Positions 11,105 through 23,800 of a DNA stretch of 64,000 nucleotides are shown here, piece after piece. Under the pieces are notes generated by a model, which made no database searches, was not told the DNA's origin, and saw only the letters and a program-made list of their open reading frames with translations. The stretch covers positions 14,214,677 to 14,278,676 of the forward strand of contig NC_081547.1 in NCBI RefSeq assembly GCF_901000735.1. Direction: 5' to 3'. Each line of letters opens with the position of its first letter. The stretch's first letter is position 1. A program made the translations under genes and the position numbers. The DNA comes from Corylus avellana (Eukaryota > Streptophyta > Magnoliopsida > Fagales > Betulaceae).

Positions 11105-14100
11105 TTAAAACTCAAAAAGAGCAAATGAAGAAGAGAGAAGAGTCCCCTCCTTCCTCATAATATCACCAATACATGGTGGAATACAATGCCACCGACAAAT
11201 ATCAATGACATGGGTACAAGCCTCCTTTGCTAAATTATGGGCAGCTGAATTTGCTCCCCTTAGCACATGAACAAAACTGGATATTGCTATTTCGCTCCGA
11301 GAATGCTTCACATCTTCCACGATATGTCCATAGCTACTCTCACACGTGTCAGTAGAATTAATAGCCTTCACCACCGTTAGTGCATCTCCCTCAAAGACTA
11401 CATGATCAAAGCCCAGCTCCCTCACAAATAGCACAGCGTGGAGGGCAGCAAATGCTTCAGCCACAGTAGGATCCATTAAAGTCTTCTTCTTGAGTCCACA
11501 AGCCGCCATAAATTGCCCATTTGCATTCCTTGCTACTATTCCAATCCCGACACAGGAATTTTTTTTATCTATGGCAACATCCCAGTTCACCTTCACCATA
11601 TTTGCCGGCGGTGGCTGCCAAATTGTCGTTTGAGCGGGTGGAGTTTCACTGGTTGACCCCGAAACCTGAGTATTGACCCTCTGAAAATCCTCCAAACCAG
11701 CCGCTGCCGTCAGAAACACTTGATTTGGAGGGATGAATTCCCCCCCATGCACTACTGTATTATGTCTCATCCAAACTTTTCTAGCAACCACCATAAAGAG
11801 CTCCAATTCGTGCTTGTCATATCGCTGATCATCGCTTCAAACAACTGGGCAAAATCCTGATGTTCGCTTATACTCTTCTGGAGTTTAATGGGACGCTCCA
11901 TACATCAGCTGCAGAGGGACATGACCAGACAATATGCTCCACACTTTCTTCCGCCAAATTACAGATGGGGCACAAAGATGCAGTAATCACCTTACGCTTG
12001 AACAAATTGGCTTTTGTTGGTAAAATGTTATGACAAGCCCTCCATACAAACACCTTGACATCATTAGGAACATTTAATTGCCAGCAAACCTCCACATATC
12101 ACATCCTTCTCCCGGATTTGATGGTCCACCACTTTCCTCTACCTGCCATTCCACTGCTAAGTGATAGGCACTACGGACAGAGAACTGCCCGTTTGCTGTG
12201 CATCTCCATATAAGTTTGTCTTTAGGTAATAAGGGGCTTAAAGGGATCGACATTATCATTGTTGCCTCCTCCTCAGAAAAATTTTCTGAAATTAATGAGT
12301 GATTCCATCTTCCCGTATCCCCTTCAATGAGATCATACACCAAAGTGTCCGCCGCAAGATTAATCCGAGGTGATTGAACCGCATAGGTCCTTGGGTTTGG
12401 AAGCCAACAGTCGCCCCACACCCTAATATTGTGCCCATTCCCAACCCTCCAGATTGCTCCCTTCTTGATAATTCCTCTTGCTGAATGTATGCTTCTCCAA
12501 GCCAAAGATGGCCTTTTTCCTACTTGAGCTTCCATAACCATCACGGAAGGGTAGTATTTAGCTTTGAAAATCCTTGCCACTAAAGATTCCGGTTGTTGTA
12601 TAAGTCTCCATAGTTCCTTTGCCAAAAGGGCCTTGTTGAACAAGACCAAATCTCTGAATCCAAGGCCCCCCTTTGATTTGGAATAACTCATTCTCTCCTA
12701 ACTCATCCAATGGATTTTGGAGGTATTCTCCTTATGTCCCCACCAAAATCTTTGCATTAGCTGATTAATGTCCTTGCATAGAGTGACCGGGAGTAAAAAT
12801 ACCGACATGCAATACGTAGGGATGGCTTGAATGACTGCCTTTAACAGTATTTCCTTCCCAGCTTGAGAGAGAAAATTGACCTTCCAGTTATGGAGCCGAT
12901 CCCATACTCGATCCTTGATGTTCTTGAATGCTTTGGATCTCGATTTACCCACCAGGGATGGCAACCCCAAATATTTTTCATATTTTTGGGTGGCTTGCAA
13001 ACCAGACAAATTAGTGATCTCAGCTTTTTTATTAGCACTGGTATTACGACTAAAAAATAAGGAAGTCTTGTCCTTATTCAATTTTTGTCCCGAAGCAGCT
13101 TCATACTTCTCAAGTATTTTGGTGATTTGTCGCCATTCCACCGAATTAGCTTTGCAAAATAGGAGACTATCATCTGCAAAAAACAAATGACTAATTCGCG
13201 GCCCATTCTTGGAAGTAGGAACCCCTGTGATGATCCCCCTTGCTTCTGCTTGACAGAGCATTGAGCTGAGGGCCTCGGCACATAAAAGAAATAAATAAGG
13301 AGATAGCGGGTCTCCTTGTCTCAAACCTCGCTCTGGAATTATATGCCCCACCGGTTGTCCATTGACAATAATCTGATAAGTAACGGTTCGAATGCACTCC
13401 ATTATCAAATTAATCCATCTTGCAGGGAACGCCATCTTGCTCATGACTGCCTCCAAAAAAGCCCACTCCACTCTGTCATAGGCTTTGCTCATATCCAGCT
13501 TGATGCCCATATAGCCTACTTTACTCTACAGCCGGCTATGCATGGTATGTAGTGTTTCGTATGCGGCTAATATATTGTCTGTTATCAGGCGCCCTGGAAG
13601 AAAAGCACTTTGGAAAGGTGATATTACATGAGGTAAAACCTCCTTGAGCCTATTAGCCAAGACTTTTGAAATAAGCTTATACAATACATTGCATAAACTA
13701 ATAGGGCGGTAATCATAAACACTTCTGGGATTATTATTTTTTGGGATCAAAGCTATATGTGTAGAATTTATATCAGGCTCCATTACAGAAAATTTTAAAA
13801 AATGAAGGACCGCATCACATACCTCCGGGCCTACAGTGCTCCAATGTTGTTGATAAAACCCAGCAATGTAGCCGTCAGGACCTGGAGTTTTCATTGGAGC
13901 CATTTGTTTCAGGGCTGTTGTGACTTCTTCCCTTGTAAAGTCTGCCAATAATTTGGTCCTCATTGCATGTGTAACTTTTGGTTCCACTACTGCTGTGCAT
14001 TCATCAATCAAGTGGGGTCTTGCCGAAAGGAAAAGATTTTTGTAATACCGCACCAGAGCCTACTCAATCCCCTCCGTAGTGTCCCACTCTTGACCTTCTT

Positions 14101-15244
14101 CATCAACGATCTGGGAGATCATATTTAGTTGCTTTCTCTGCGTAGCACAGGCATGGAAAAATTTTGTATTACGGTCGCCATGAAGGAGCCAATTCTCCTT
14201 AGCTCTTTGCCTCCATTTTGTGTCCTCTTTTTCAAGGAGCCCATTCACTTCCTCCCTGAGAATTTTTTCAGCCTCCATATTTGGGATTCCATCCATCCCT
14301 TGCAACTTTTCAAGCTCCTCTGTTTTTGCCCAAATCAAATCCTCAGTCACAGTTACTGTCTTCTTCACCCAGCCCAATATAGAACGTGTGCATGACTTAA
14401 GCATTGCATGGACTTGCTGCAAAGGGTTCCCCCTTCGTGGACCCGAGTGCCAACTTGTCCCCACTTCAGCGTGAAAATCTGGATTGGACTCCCAGCTTGC
14501 TTCAAATTTGAACGGTCGACCTCGACACCGCCTGAGACCACCAGCATCATACCGAAGAAGGAGTGGGTTATGATCAGAATTCCGATGAGCCAGCACCAAT
14601 ACCTCTGTGTTTGCAAAGTTTGACATCCACTCCAAATTCGCAACTGCCCGGTCCAGACGTTCTTGTGTAAATGCTCCATCTGGCCTGCCATTAGACCATG
14701 TGAACTTCGGCCCTCTGAATCCCATGTCACTCAACTTGCAATCCTCCAGCACATTTTGGAAATCATCCATTTGTCTTCTTGTTTTTGATACTGCCCCCCT
14801 CTGCTCTGAAAAGCTGATAATCTCATTAAAATCGCCCATAACTAACCAAGGAGTAGGAGTAAACTTTGATAGAAATCTAAGGAGACCCCAAGCATCCTTT
14901 CTTTTAGCTACTTTTGGATGGCCATAGAAGCCAGTAAACTTCCATTCTACCCCGCTCTCTTTCATGCGAACAATTGCTTTTATATGTCTCCGGCTATAAT
15001 TCTGAATGGCAACACTTAAATTATTATTCCAAAAAAGAATCAAACCTCCGCTTTTTCCAACACTGTCCACTACAAACATATTCTGCATCCCTAGTTTGAT
15101 TCGCAAATAATCTAGATTCTTGTCGTGCACTTTGGTTTCCATGAGGAAAACCACCGCGGGTTTCTTTTCCTTCACCATCTGATGAAGGTCTCGAACTGTC
15201 TAAGGGTTCCCAAGCCCTCGGCAGTTCCAACTTAAGAAATTCAT
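11105..15244 (-). pseudogene. LINE-1 ORF2 (endonuclease, reverse transcriptase, RNase H), broken
   Basis: Starts MNFLSWNCRGLGNP at 15244. Domains in order: AP-like endonuclease (METKV, GDFNE, SDHNP) to about 14062, linker, reverse transcriptase with HLFFADDSLLF (about 13170-13190), zf-RVT (CPIC..C at about 11930-11960), RNase H (11105-11806). Same-frame TAG stops lie at 15200-15202, 14060-14062, 13526-13528 and 12698-12700, with frameshifts near 12085 and 11830. The stop in RL*SKVGYM and the one after IHWMS stand where related LINEs have Trp, that is TGG to TAG. Catalytic residues are otherwise kept, which suggests fairly recent inactivation. Confidence 0.88.
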
Positions 15245-15368
15245 GAGTGAGGGTGGGCTGCTGAGCAGCCGCCACCAAATCTCCATCAGACCTGTCTTCC
15301 GATACCCTTTCCCTCCTCTTCCTTTTTTCTGATTCCCAATAGCCTCCCCCTTCACTCTCCACATCTTT

Positions 15369-16970
15369 TCATTTTCCCAAACCATTATTCCCCATGCCTC
15401 TACGTACATCCATGCTACCATGTTCATACTTTTGTCTCATTGGAGTTTTCAGTTTTTTGCTCTTTGGAGAAGCCACGTGATTACTACCCTGCACATTGGT
15501 CGTTCCAAAAACAAAGGCTGGTGACACATTGTTTTGGCCGACAGGAGGTAGAGGAGTCTTACTGCCAGCTAAGCCCCCACCCCTGATGTCATCTAAATCA
15601 ACCCTTTTGTCAACAGTTGCCCATATCATTTTTTCCTTAATGGAATCCCATTGGCCCACGTATATGTTACGTTCCCCCTCTATACAATTTTCCTTTAAAG
15701 AATGGCTCCTCGGCTTGGCTCCCAAATCGGCGACATTGATATTCTTCTCCCCATTAGGACAAGAATTTACACCATCATAATTCGCTCCTAAATTGTCACC
15801 CTCATTATTCTCTTCATCCCGAAGCTGTAACCTCCCATAATTTACGTTTTGAATGCCTTCGAAAGCTTCTGTGTGAACACGCTTTCCCCCGTTGGGACAA
15901 GAATTAATGTCACCATTAACTCCGCCCGAATCTCCATCCTCAATCAGCTCCTCATCCCGTAATTTCAGCCTCCCATAATTAGCGTTCCGGAGATTTGGGC
16001 TAATAGAAGGGCTGCGCTCATGGGATTTTCCGAAGCTAGCCCTCACCGGAGTTTTGGAGTTTTCCGATGAATCGCCATCATGTGGATCCTTCTCCGGCTC
16101 CGCTTCCCTCCTTTGCCCATATCTATTTCTTTGTCCCCGATCGCCATAGCAAGTTCCTGCTGGATCCCCATATCTGTTACCACTTCCAGTAGCCCAGCCG
16201 CCACCCCTCCCATGTCTCCTCGTCGGTGATGGAACCCGAAGCCAAAGACCAAATTCGACTTTTTTCTCTCCCCCATTGATTCTCCATCCTGCAGTTCCTC
16301 CACAACCTTGCTTGCCATGCTTTATGACCCCACAGGTATAGCAATATTGGGGGATCTTTTCATATTGAAAAGCAATCCATAAGGATTTACCCCGAAGGTT
16401 AATGGTTCTCCCACGTGAGAGCGGTTTTGAGAGGTCCAGACGAATCCGAACCCTCAGAAACTCCCCCCACCCCACTCCTTCTTCTGTAACATCGATATCT
16501 TCAACCTCTCCCACCGAAGCACCAATCTTCATCCCCACCTCTCTGCCCATACAAGACAGCGGAAGGCCAAACATGCGTACCCAGAAAGACGCCTTATCAA
16601 ACTCCAATTCGAAAGGCGAAGTTACTCCATCATAATCCACTATGGCAAATAGATGATCATCAAACTTCCATGGCCGGCCTTCTAAAATCCGGACTTTATC
16701 ACATTCATTCCCAAATTCGATTAGAAATAAGTTTGCACCTAACGCCTTAAAAGAGATCCAGTCATTTGGGTGCCAAGCCCGGATTAGTGGTGTTTTGATC
16801 ACGTCCTTCCCCACAACTCGATCTGCTAATAGTTTCCCAACAACACAAGAGACTTCTCTCGCTGCCAGAGGGGCTAGATCAGATTCCCCAATGGTCAAAT
16901 CTGCACCTTCTTCCTCCATTAGAGTGAGATTCTCCCAAAGCCGGGACAGTTCCTCCGCTGTTGTTCCCAT
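15369..16970 (-). CDS. LINE-1 ORF1, DUF4283/zinc-knuckle RNA-binding protein
   Basis: An open frame of 533 codons. The N-terminal half (about residues 40-200) has the DUF4283 pattern found in plant LINE ORF1 proteins, including RPWKFDDHLF near 99-108. A CX2CX4HX4C zinc knuckle lies at residues 210-223 (C210, C213, H218, C223). The C-terminal half is low-complexity and Gly/Asp/Asn-rich. ORF1 proteins bind element RNA during target-primed reverse transcription. The frame is intact although its partner ORF2 is broken. This is a transposon gene, not a host gene. Confidence 0.8.
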   Translation of the reverse strand: MGTTAEELSRLWENLTLMEEEGADLTIGESDLAPLAAREVSCVVGKLLADRVVGKDVIKTPLIRAWHPNDWISFKALGANLFLIEFGNECDKVRILEGRPWKFDDHLFAIVDYDGVTSPFELEFDKASFWVRMFGLPLSCMGREVGMKIGASVGEVEDIDVTEEGVGWGEFLRVRIRLDLSKPLSRGRTINLRGKSLWIAFQYEKIPQYCYTCGVIKHGKQGCGGTAGWRINGGEKKVEFGLWLRVPSPTRRHGRGGGWATGSGNRYGDPAGTCYGDRGQRNRYGQRREAEPEKDPHDGDSSENSKTPVRASFGKSHERSPSISPNLRNANYGRLKLRDEELIEDGDSGGVNGDINSCPNGGKRVHTEAFEGIQNVNYGRLQLRDEENNEGDNLGANYDGVNSCPNGEKNINVADLGAKPRSHSLKENCIEGERNIYVGQWDSIKEKMIWATVDKRVDLDDIRGGGLAGSKTPLPPVGQNNVSPAFVFGTTNVQGSNHVASPKSKKLKTPMRQKYEHGSMDVRRGMGNNGLGK

Positions 16971-17212
16971 CGCTCTTCTTCGTTACTTCAGCACTCGAAG
17001 GAGAAGACACTCGTATCCGAGAGACTAGACTCCACCCTAGAAACAGGGGATAGAAGGCTTCACCTCAGGGCGTTCGTAGAAGACCCTAGAGAGAAGAAAC
17101 TTCCATTTCAAGATTTCTTGAAATGGAGAGGAATCGGTAAAAATCGTTAAAAAAAAAAAAAAATTACAATTTTAATTTGTGAGCAAATTGAAAATTCGAA
17201 TTAATATCATTT

Positions 17213-17685
17213 GATTATCTAACATTCCAAAATATATAAGGCTTAAAAAATCGATAACAATTAATTAGGGAATCAAATAATAATAAAGACATTATTACAT
17301 AAAATCCAATCTTAAACATTCCATTCTTGAAGGTTGTGGGTAAATTTTTTTTGGCCTTGTGAGAAGCATTGAGCAACAAAAATTTTGGACAGTAATAAAT
17401 TTTGCATCCCAAAAAGCAAAAAGAATGATTTTTAAATAAAAAATATAATAGTAATATTAAAATAAATATTATTTAATTAATATTTAAATATAAGAAAAAT
17501 TATCCACTTAAACTTTTCGCCTAAAACATATCGAGTCGGCCTTGGGCGCATGTGGGCCGGCCTTCTTTCGTTATGCAATATCAAAATTATTGACAGATAG
17601 TTACATAAACAATTTCAAAAACTTAGAATAAGACAATATCAATTTTTAAATATTGGACGCAAAATTAAAAAAGTGGTGCAGGTTC
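17213..17685. other. Non-coding sequence between LINE-1 and a Tourist MITE
   Basis: AT-rich, collinear with 39775-40247 in copy 2. No gene seen. Confidence 0.6.
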
Positions 17686-17688
17686 TAA

Positions 17689-18093
17689 GAGCATTTTTAG
17701 CAGCCTTATCAAATTTTACTCACCAAAATAATCAAAAGTACTATTTTCTCTATTTTAACTACTTACTTTTTTAAAGCACCCTAGCAGCCTCATTATTTTA
17801 ACTGTCAACTTTCATTATTCCATTTAAATATTCTTTTTCAAATGCTTCTTTATATATATATATATATATATATTAACTTTTTCAAAGAATAGGGAATGAG
17901 AGAAAAAATTTATATTATTTTTTATTCATTTGGTGAATGAATAGTACTCACTGTCTTTAGTGAGTACCATTCACTCTCCATTTTGTTTTGGTTAAAATAG
18001 TGAGTCTGAAAAGTGAATATTTAAACTACTTTTGTTAAATTGTCTCATCATAATAACCAAAAAATTGTTTTAATGTGGCTGCAAGGAGTGCTC
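17689..18093. mobile_element. Tourist-like (PIF/Harbinger) MITE
   Basis: Ends GAGCATTTTTAGCAGCC and GGCTGCAAGGAGTGCTC form inverted repeats. The 3-bp target duplication is TAA (17686-17688 and 18094-18096). 405 bp, no coding capacity. The copy 2 orthologue starts at 40251 and runs into the first gap. Confidence 0.75.
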
Positions 18094-18406
18094 TAACTGG
18101 GTTTTGAGTTATGATCGAAGACAAAAGCTGTTTGTTAAACAAAACCCCTTCCCAAATATTATTACTACAAAAAAAAAAAAAAAAAAGAGTTCTAACTCGC
18201 ATTTTAACCATTATGTCATCATTTACTTTTACTCCTATTCAAAAAAAATAATCACTAAGCAATATATATATATATTTCACTTTTAATAACATTTTTTAAT
18301 TTTTTTTTTTAATTGCGAACAATACCATAAAAAAACCATGTTGTTTGCCAAATACTACCACAATTGTTGACCAATTTTTAACCCCATAAATTTGCACGTC
18401 TACTAG

Positions 18407-18606
18407 ACTAACTTGTGAAGTTAGTCTATAAATTAGGGCTGCACATTAATAAATTAGTAGTTTGTAGAAACGATGAACTAGCTGTTCGGTACAATCATCG
18501 TTTCCATAAACAGATAAACTACTTTAATACAGCTAGTTCATCGTTTCCATAAACTACTAATTTATTAAAGTGCCGCCCTAATTTATAGACTAACTTCACA
18601 AGTTAG
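18407..18606. mobile_element. Foldback MITE, 200 bp, about 85-bp arms
   Basis: The arms run from ACTAACTTGTGAAGTTAGT inwards and are near-perfect reverse complements of the 3' half, ending ACTTCACAAGTTAGT. The loop is short, about 30-45 bases. Related arm sequence occurs at about 9280-9390. The copy 2 equivalent is in the first gap. Confidence 0.75.
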
Positions 18607-19394
18607 TTAACAGCTAATTAACATAAATTCTTTCTTGCAAACTTTGTCATGTTATACAGCTAAAAGTGTTGTTTTAGAAAAATTGAATCAAGTTTCTTGT
18701 CCAAGTTAAATTTTTATTAGGAAACTTTACTTACCTCCATCGGACCATCACTCAAATGTCACGTATTTTGCAATTGTAACATCAAATTATAAAAATTTGC
18801 AATGTTGGTATTGCATGTTTCAACCTCATTTAATTTCACCAATACCTTCAAAAAGTAAACAGGTGAAATATTCCTTATACCTTGTAAAAATTGTAAATTT
18901 AAAAATTTACCCTTAATTAAAAATTTTTAAAAACAAATAAAATAAAAACAGCAAAAAAAAAAACTAAAAGGTCCCGTCATGCGTCAAATGTATAGTTATT
19001 TAAAAAATAAATTAAAAAATAAAAACAAGTGTATTTTGGTCGTTTTAGCATTCTCCAATAGGATTTAACAAAAAAATCTTAACAATTAGTGAAAGTAAAA
19101 GGTGATGATGATTGGGAACGAACATGACATTTTAAATGTGCACAATTAGAGGTTATTATTACAAAACTTTTGAAAGTTTGAGGATAAGTGCTTATTTAAT
19201 GTGCGTGTATATATATGTGGATGGTAATGGTGCAAATAATTAAGTTGGCAGTCTCCCTCAAAAGCAAAATATATTATAAAGTCCTGTCTTTGCGAGAAAT
19301 AATATGTCATAAAGTGATTGTTAGCTAAGAAAATAATACTTGGTCGTGATTGTTTGGCAAGAGTGAATATATGCAATAAAAAAAATAGCACAGT
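18607..19394. other. Non-coding upstream region of OSC1, no gene seen
   Basis: AT-rich, collinear with 40714-41328 in copy 2. No convincing frame or RNA gene. Confidence 0.5.
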
Positions 19395-19399
19395 CAACA

Positions 19400-20186
19400 T
19401 GTTACGGAAGTAACATAGGAATAAAGTAGACATTATATTATAGTAGATTTATATTTAAAATGAATTAGATTTTATTTAGATTAGTTTTGTTATCAGTATT
19501 TTTAGATTAGAGATAAACATGTGTCTATTTGTATTTCAATTATCTAGTTATTTATTTTAGAGACAAGATTGCATTAGTTATCTTTCTAGGTTTATCTTCA
19601 GTGTAGGAGTTTTACTCCAAGTCTAAGTCATTGTAATCTTCCTATTTAAAGGATGATATTTTAATAAAAAGGAATCAGAAAATTAATTCCAAACCTTGAA
19701 TTTGAAAATGGTTTTTTAGATTTCCTCAAAATCTAAAAGGTCTAGGTTCCCTCAGAACCTATAATCTATCTCTGTTACGTATTCACGTAACATTTAAATG
19801 TTGTGTAAATCAAGAGAAGGAAATATAATAAATACAAAAAATGGGACAAATTAAACAAATAACTTAATCCCAAACCTTTTCAAACTCAAGGTTTGGGATT
19901 AATTTTCTGGTCCCCTTTGTATTAAAATATCATCATTTAAATAGGAAGATTACAATGACTTAGACTTGGAGTAAAACTCCTACACTGAAGATAAACCTAG
20001 AAAGATAACTAATGCAATCTTGTCTCTAGAATAAATAACTAGATAATTAAAATACAAATAGATACATGTTTATCTCTAATCTAAAAATACTGATAACAAA
20101 ACTAATCTAAATAAAATCTAATTCATTTTAAATATAAATCTACTATAATATAATGTCTACTTTATCCCTATGTTAGTTCCGTAACA
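19400..20186. mobile_element. Insertion made of two LTRs in inverted orientation
   Basis: The 787-bp insertion begins TGTTACGGAAG and ends TTCCGTAACA, flanked by the 5-bp repeat CAACA (19395-19399 and 20187-20191). The empty site is seen once in copy 2 (41329-41333). The left part, 19400-19792, looks like a whole LTR (TG..CA). The right part, from about 19880 to 20186, is the same LTR's first 300 bp in reverse. The arms are about 300 bp with a loop of about 170 bp. No primer site or coding sequence between them. Confidence 0.85.
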
Positions 20187-20191
20187 CAACA

Positions 20192-20773
20192 TTAAGATTG
20201 GCGGCTCTCAATTATAGTGCTCGGCGGCCTGCTCTCATCGTAGGAAAGGGATTCTTCTTCTGTGCTGTAAATTATTTTACGTACTAATTGTTCAGCATAT
20301 TCTTTATTATTATTTAATGGTTATATTCATAAATTAATGAATCATTTTTAAATATTTGACAGGTCCAGGATACATTTCCGTTGAGAGTCTCTATTTAAGA
20401 ATGAGAAATTCAAACTTAAAAAATAATTTACAACTTTAAAAAATAAAAACCATTATTCAGAAATTAAAGAGATTTTTTTTGTCAAACCATTAATAGACGC
20501 ATTGGCAGAATTTGCTATGCCCAGACTAATCAATGCAACCGTTAAACAAGTCGTGAATAAAATATAGCTATAAAAGATTTTTAATTGTATTTATGACGTT
20601 TAAACTTTAGCGCAACATGCCATATATTTAGTATATATTTTTTTTTTTTAAGATTTTGGAGGGATTATTATGACTCTTTAATATGTCCTCAAAATTATAG
20701 TGCTTGCGTATTAATTGGTCTCACATGAAGGGTAGTTGAGACTTGGACAATAACACAATTAATGGTGTTAAAC

Positions 20774-20780
<7 letters not shown>
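20192..20780. other. Proximal upstream region of OSC1
   Basis: Collinear with 41334-42010. Contains the single unit of the 88-bp segment that is doubled before OSC2. No other gene. Confidence 0.5.
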
Positions 20781-20782
<2 letters not shown>

Positions 20783-20805
<23 letters not shown>

Positions 20806-20820
20806 GTGCGCGCGCGCGCA
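20783..20820 (+). promoter_or_regulatory. TATA-rich core promoter candidate of OSC1
   Basis: A (TA)n run at 20783-20805 is followed by an alternating GC run (20806-20820), 42-79 bp upstream of the ATG. A (TA)n tract at this distance can serve as a TATA element. The purine/pyrimidine-alternating GC run is a potential Z-DNA former and is absent from copy 2. No transcription start can be fixed from the sequence alone. Confidence 0.4.
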
Positions 20821-20861
20821 GTATTATTTGTGTGTGGTAGGAGTTTGCATGCAGAAGAAGA

Positions 20862-23800
20862 ATGTGGAGGCTGAAGATTGCGGAAGGTGGCAACAGCCCT
20901 TTCCTCTTTAGCACGAACAACTTCGTGGGAAGGCAAGTATGGGAGTTTGACTCTAATGTCGGTACACCTGAAGAGCGAGCCGAGGTTGAAGAGGCTCGTC
21001 AAATATTTTACGAGAACCGCCATAACAACAGGAACTGCAGCGATCTTCTATGGCGATTGCAGGTCTCCTTTCTGATCACTCGCACTCTCTCACTCTCTCT
21101 TCTTTGTGTTTTGAACCTAAATTATTATGCACGTATGTGCTTGAAAACCAAATACTATTTCTCAATCATTTAATTAAAGATCATAAATAATAATGAAGAT
21201 TTTCTAAATGCTAAAGTATTGATCCACCGATTAAATTTATTTACTTATAAGTTTAAGCTTTTGGAATAAATAATTATTTAACATGATATCAAAATAAGTC
21301 ATAATTAGTTCGAACTATGACTCCATTAATTCACTATGTTGGATATCACTTATTAAAAGAGAGTATGGGCCTCTTTTAGGACAATTGTAGACCCTTGTGC
21401 CACAATTCTCAAATACCTTTATTTATTTATTTTTAATTTTTATGAAATAATGCAAAATCAGTCTATGTGTTAGACTTATTTGCAATAAGCTCTTGATAGT
21501 ATAAAAATGTTCTAAAAGCTAGCTCTCTAGATCAGTAATATACAAAAATAACAAATAGGTTTATGCACTCTACTTCCGTCAATTTTTTAATGGAAAACGT
21601 TAAATGACATGTCAGCAGTACCATTCAGATTATGACACATGTTGTTAAGACATTTTTTGGTCTAACAGTTTTCGATTGGTGTGATTTGTACGTTCTTCTT
21701 GTTCTTCGAGGTGTCCTTGATCTTCAATCTTCGTGTTCACTCATGCAAGACAATAACCAATTAAGAGAACTCCCCGGTGGAGTGCCAGCGGGTCTCACTC
21801 TAATTCCTGAGTTAGTTATTTTGAGAAAAGTCTGCCCAATATACAATAATTGAGTCTAAGGTTTATAACTGGTAGAGGGGCCTATTTATAGGTTAGAATT
21901 AAGTCTTCTACTTCGACTTGCCCTATAAGTTCTGAGAGTTGTGGCATATTATTCTTCTAGTAGGCATGTATTGGTCTTGAAGCCCATGATGTATCATGTG
22001 GGCTAATAGAGTGGAATTATTTCCACTAGTTACCTCCCAATTCTCTTATCCGAGGAACTTCGATAATGGGAATTCAACCAAAGTCCCAGGATGAACCGAG
22101 GCTATCCAAGGCTCATGTCTACCTTGGAGCACATCTTGGAGTCACTCAAACATTATTGATACAATTCAATGCATTGGTTTAATTCCCGAGAGGTATTTCT
22201 TCTTTAAATACCCCCCAACTCTCTTTTTTGGCCGAGGGATAAATCTGACCCTCCCTTTATGATGATGAGGTCATTTTTGTCAGCATCAAATCCGGCTTCA
22301 ATGTTTCACTTACACCCTTGAGCTCTTGCCTCATACGATTCTAAAAACACTAGTTGTAGCTTCCTTTTGATTTTCCCTAAGTTTAAAGAACAAAACTACT
22401 TTTTGCTTTCCTATCAAAATGTATTTCACAAAAGCTCCTCTTAGATTTTCCTATACCATTAAAATATAATTTCTTTACAAAATACAAGTTCCCTACCTAC
22501 CATCACATTTTTCACAAAATTCCAACACAATCCCCAATGAAAGACAAAATGATGAAAGATGAAAGCGGAAAGAAAAATATTTATATTAAAATAATGAATA
22601 AGAAACCACTTTTGGTTCCCTACATATTGGGAAACATTGTAGCTGCCAAAGGGTGTTTGTTAAATTTAGGGAAACTGATGTGGGTGAGTTTTTGTGATTT
22701 TTTTAAAATTTTTCCTAAACATAGGGAAGAGATTGGATTATAGGGTATCTTCTGCTAGTGCTTGTCCAAAAGTGTATTGTTTCAAAACTGGACCCCCAAT
22801 GTTTCTTTCTCTCTCTTGCTGCAACAACACATTCACATCAGACATTTAAGATTTAGAGAAACATGATCGACGCCATGTACGACTGTGGTCATGTATGGGA
22901 TACTATCAAAAACTAGGCCTCATCTTAGAGCATTCACAGCAGCTCCCCTATATGTGGTTCCCTTCCCTAAGTTTAAGAAAAATGTAAAAAAAAGCCACCC
23001 ACAATAGACTTCTTATATCACCTCTCAACATTAGGATCACTACAGTGCAACCCAATGTATAGGGTTGCACTGTAGCGTTCCTTGTGCTTATTGAAAGAGA
23101 AAGACAAAAAAGAAAAAAAAGAAAAAGAAAAAAACTCATTGTCTCTCTTGATTGAATCATTAAAAAAGTAGAGAAATAAAGAATTAAAAATAAAGAAAGT
23201 AAACAAATGATATTTAATTAGCATAGTGAATGATAAAGGAAAGTTATTGTGGAGTGTATATAGATATAGAAGTAAAAAGTAGTTTTGATCCTTAAATTTA
23301 GAGAAAATGATAAGGAAGTTGCTAGGAATGCTCTTACGCTTGGCCTGCAAGTGGATTATATATATATAACTTGTTTTTGTTTACTCTAATCGTTTTCATT
23401 TATCAACTTTTAAAATATTCTTAAGTCATGGAAAGATATATTAATTAAGTTAGTTAACGTGATACATAATGAATTAGTTTGAAAAGAATTAATTAGTTGT
23501 GGTGATTTGTTAGGAGATAAAGTGGTTATGGAGTTTTTACCAAGAGTACATTAATATACATAGTTGAACACAACTCTAGCCCAAAAGTCTAAGCTAATGG
23601 GGTAAGGTCCACTTAGATATATTAATCAAACACTCTTTTCTTTTATATTTTAAACATTCTTCAAAATTAAATACGTTAAAGAACGTACTCTAGATATACA
23701 TTAATAAAAGACAACATTCTTTTGGCTGATTCTTGACGACCTTGCATGTTTCTTAAACAAGATGTCATTAATTTTTGTTATGATTTATAATATTGCAGTT

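Larger units (their letters stand above)
11073..17197 (-). mobile_element. Near full-length L1-type LINE (LINE-1), inactive
   Basis: Minus-strand non-LTR retrotransposon, about 6.1 kb. A 15-bp target duplication GAATTAATATCATTT lies at 11058-11072 and 17198-17212. The poly(A) tail reads as poly(T) from about 11073. The paralogous block carries the unfilled target once (39760-39774, one mismatch). ORF1 (15369-16970) is open; ORF2 (11105-15244) is broken. The insertion followed the segmental duplication. Confidence 0.92.

Noticed and set aside
15496..15780. Plus-strand frames opposite LINE-1 (for example 14129-14395, 16402-16635, 16795-17028)
   Set aside because: Antisense shadows of the LINE ORF1 and ORF2, whose domains are clear on the minus strand.
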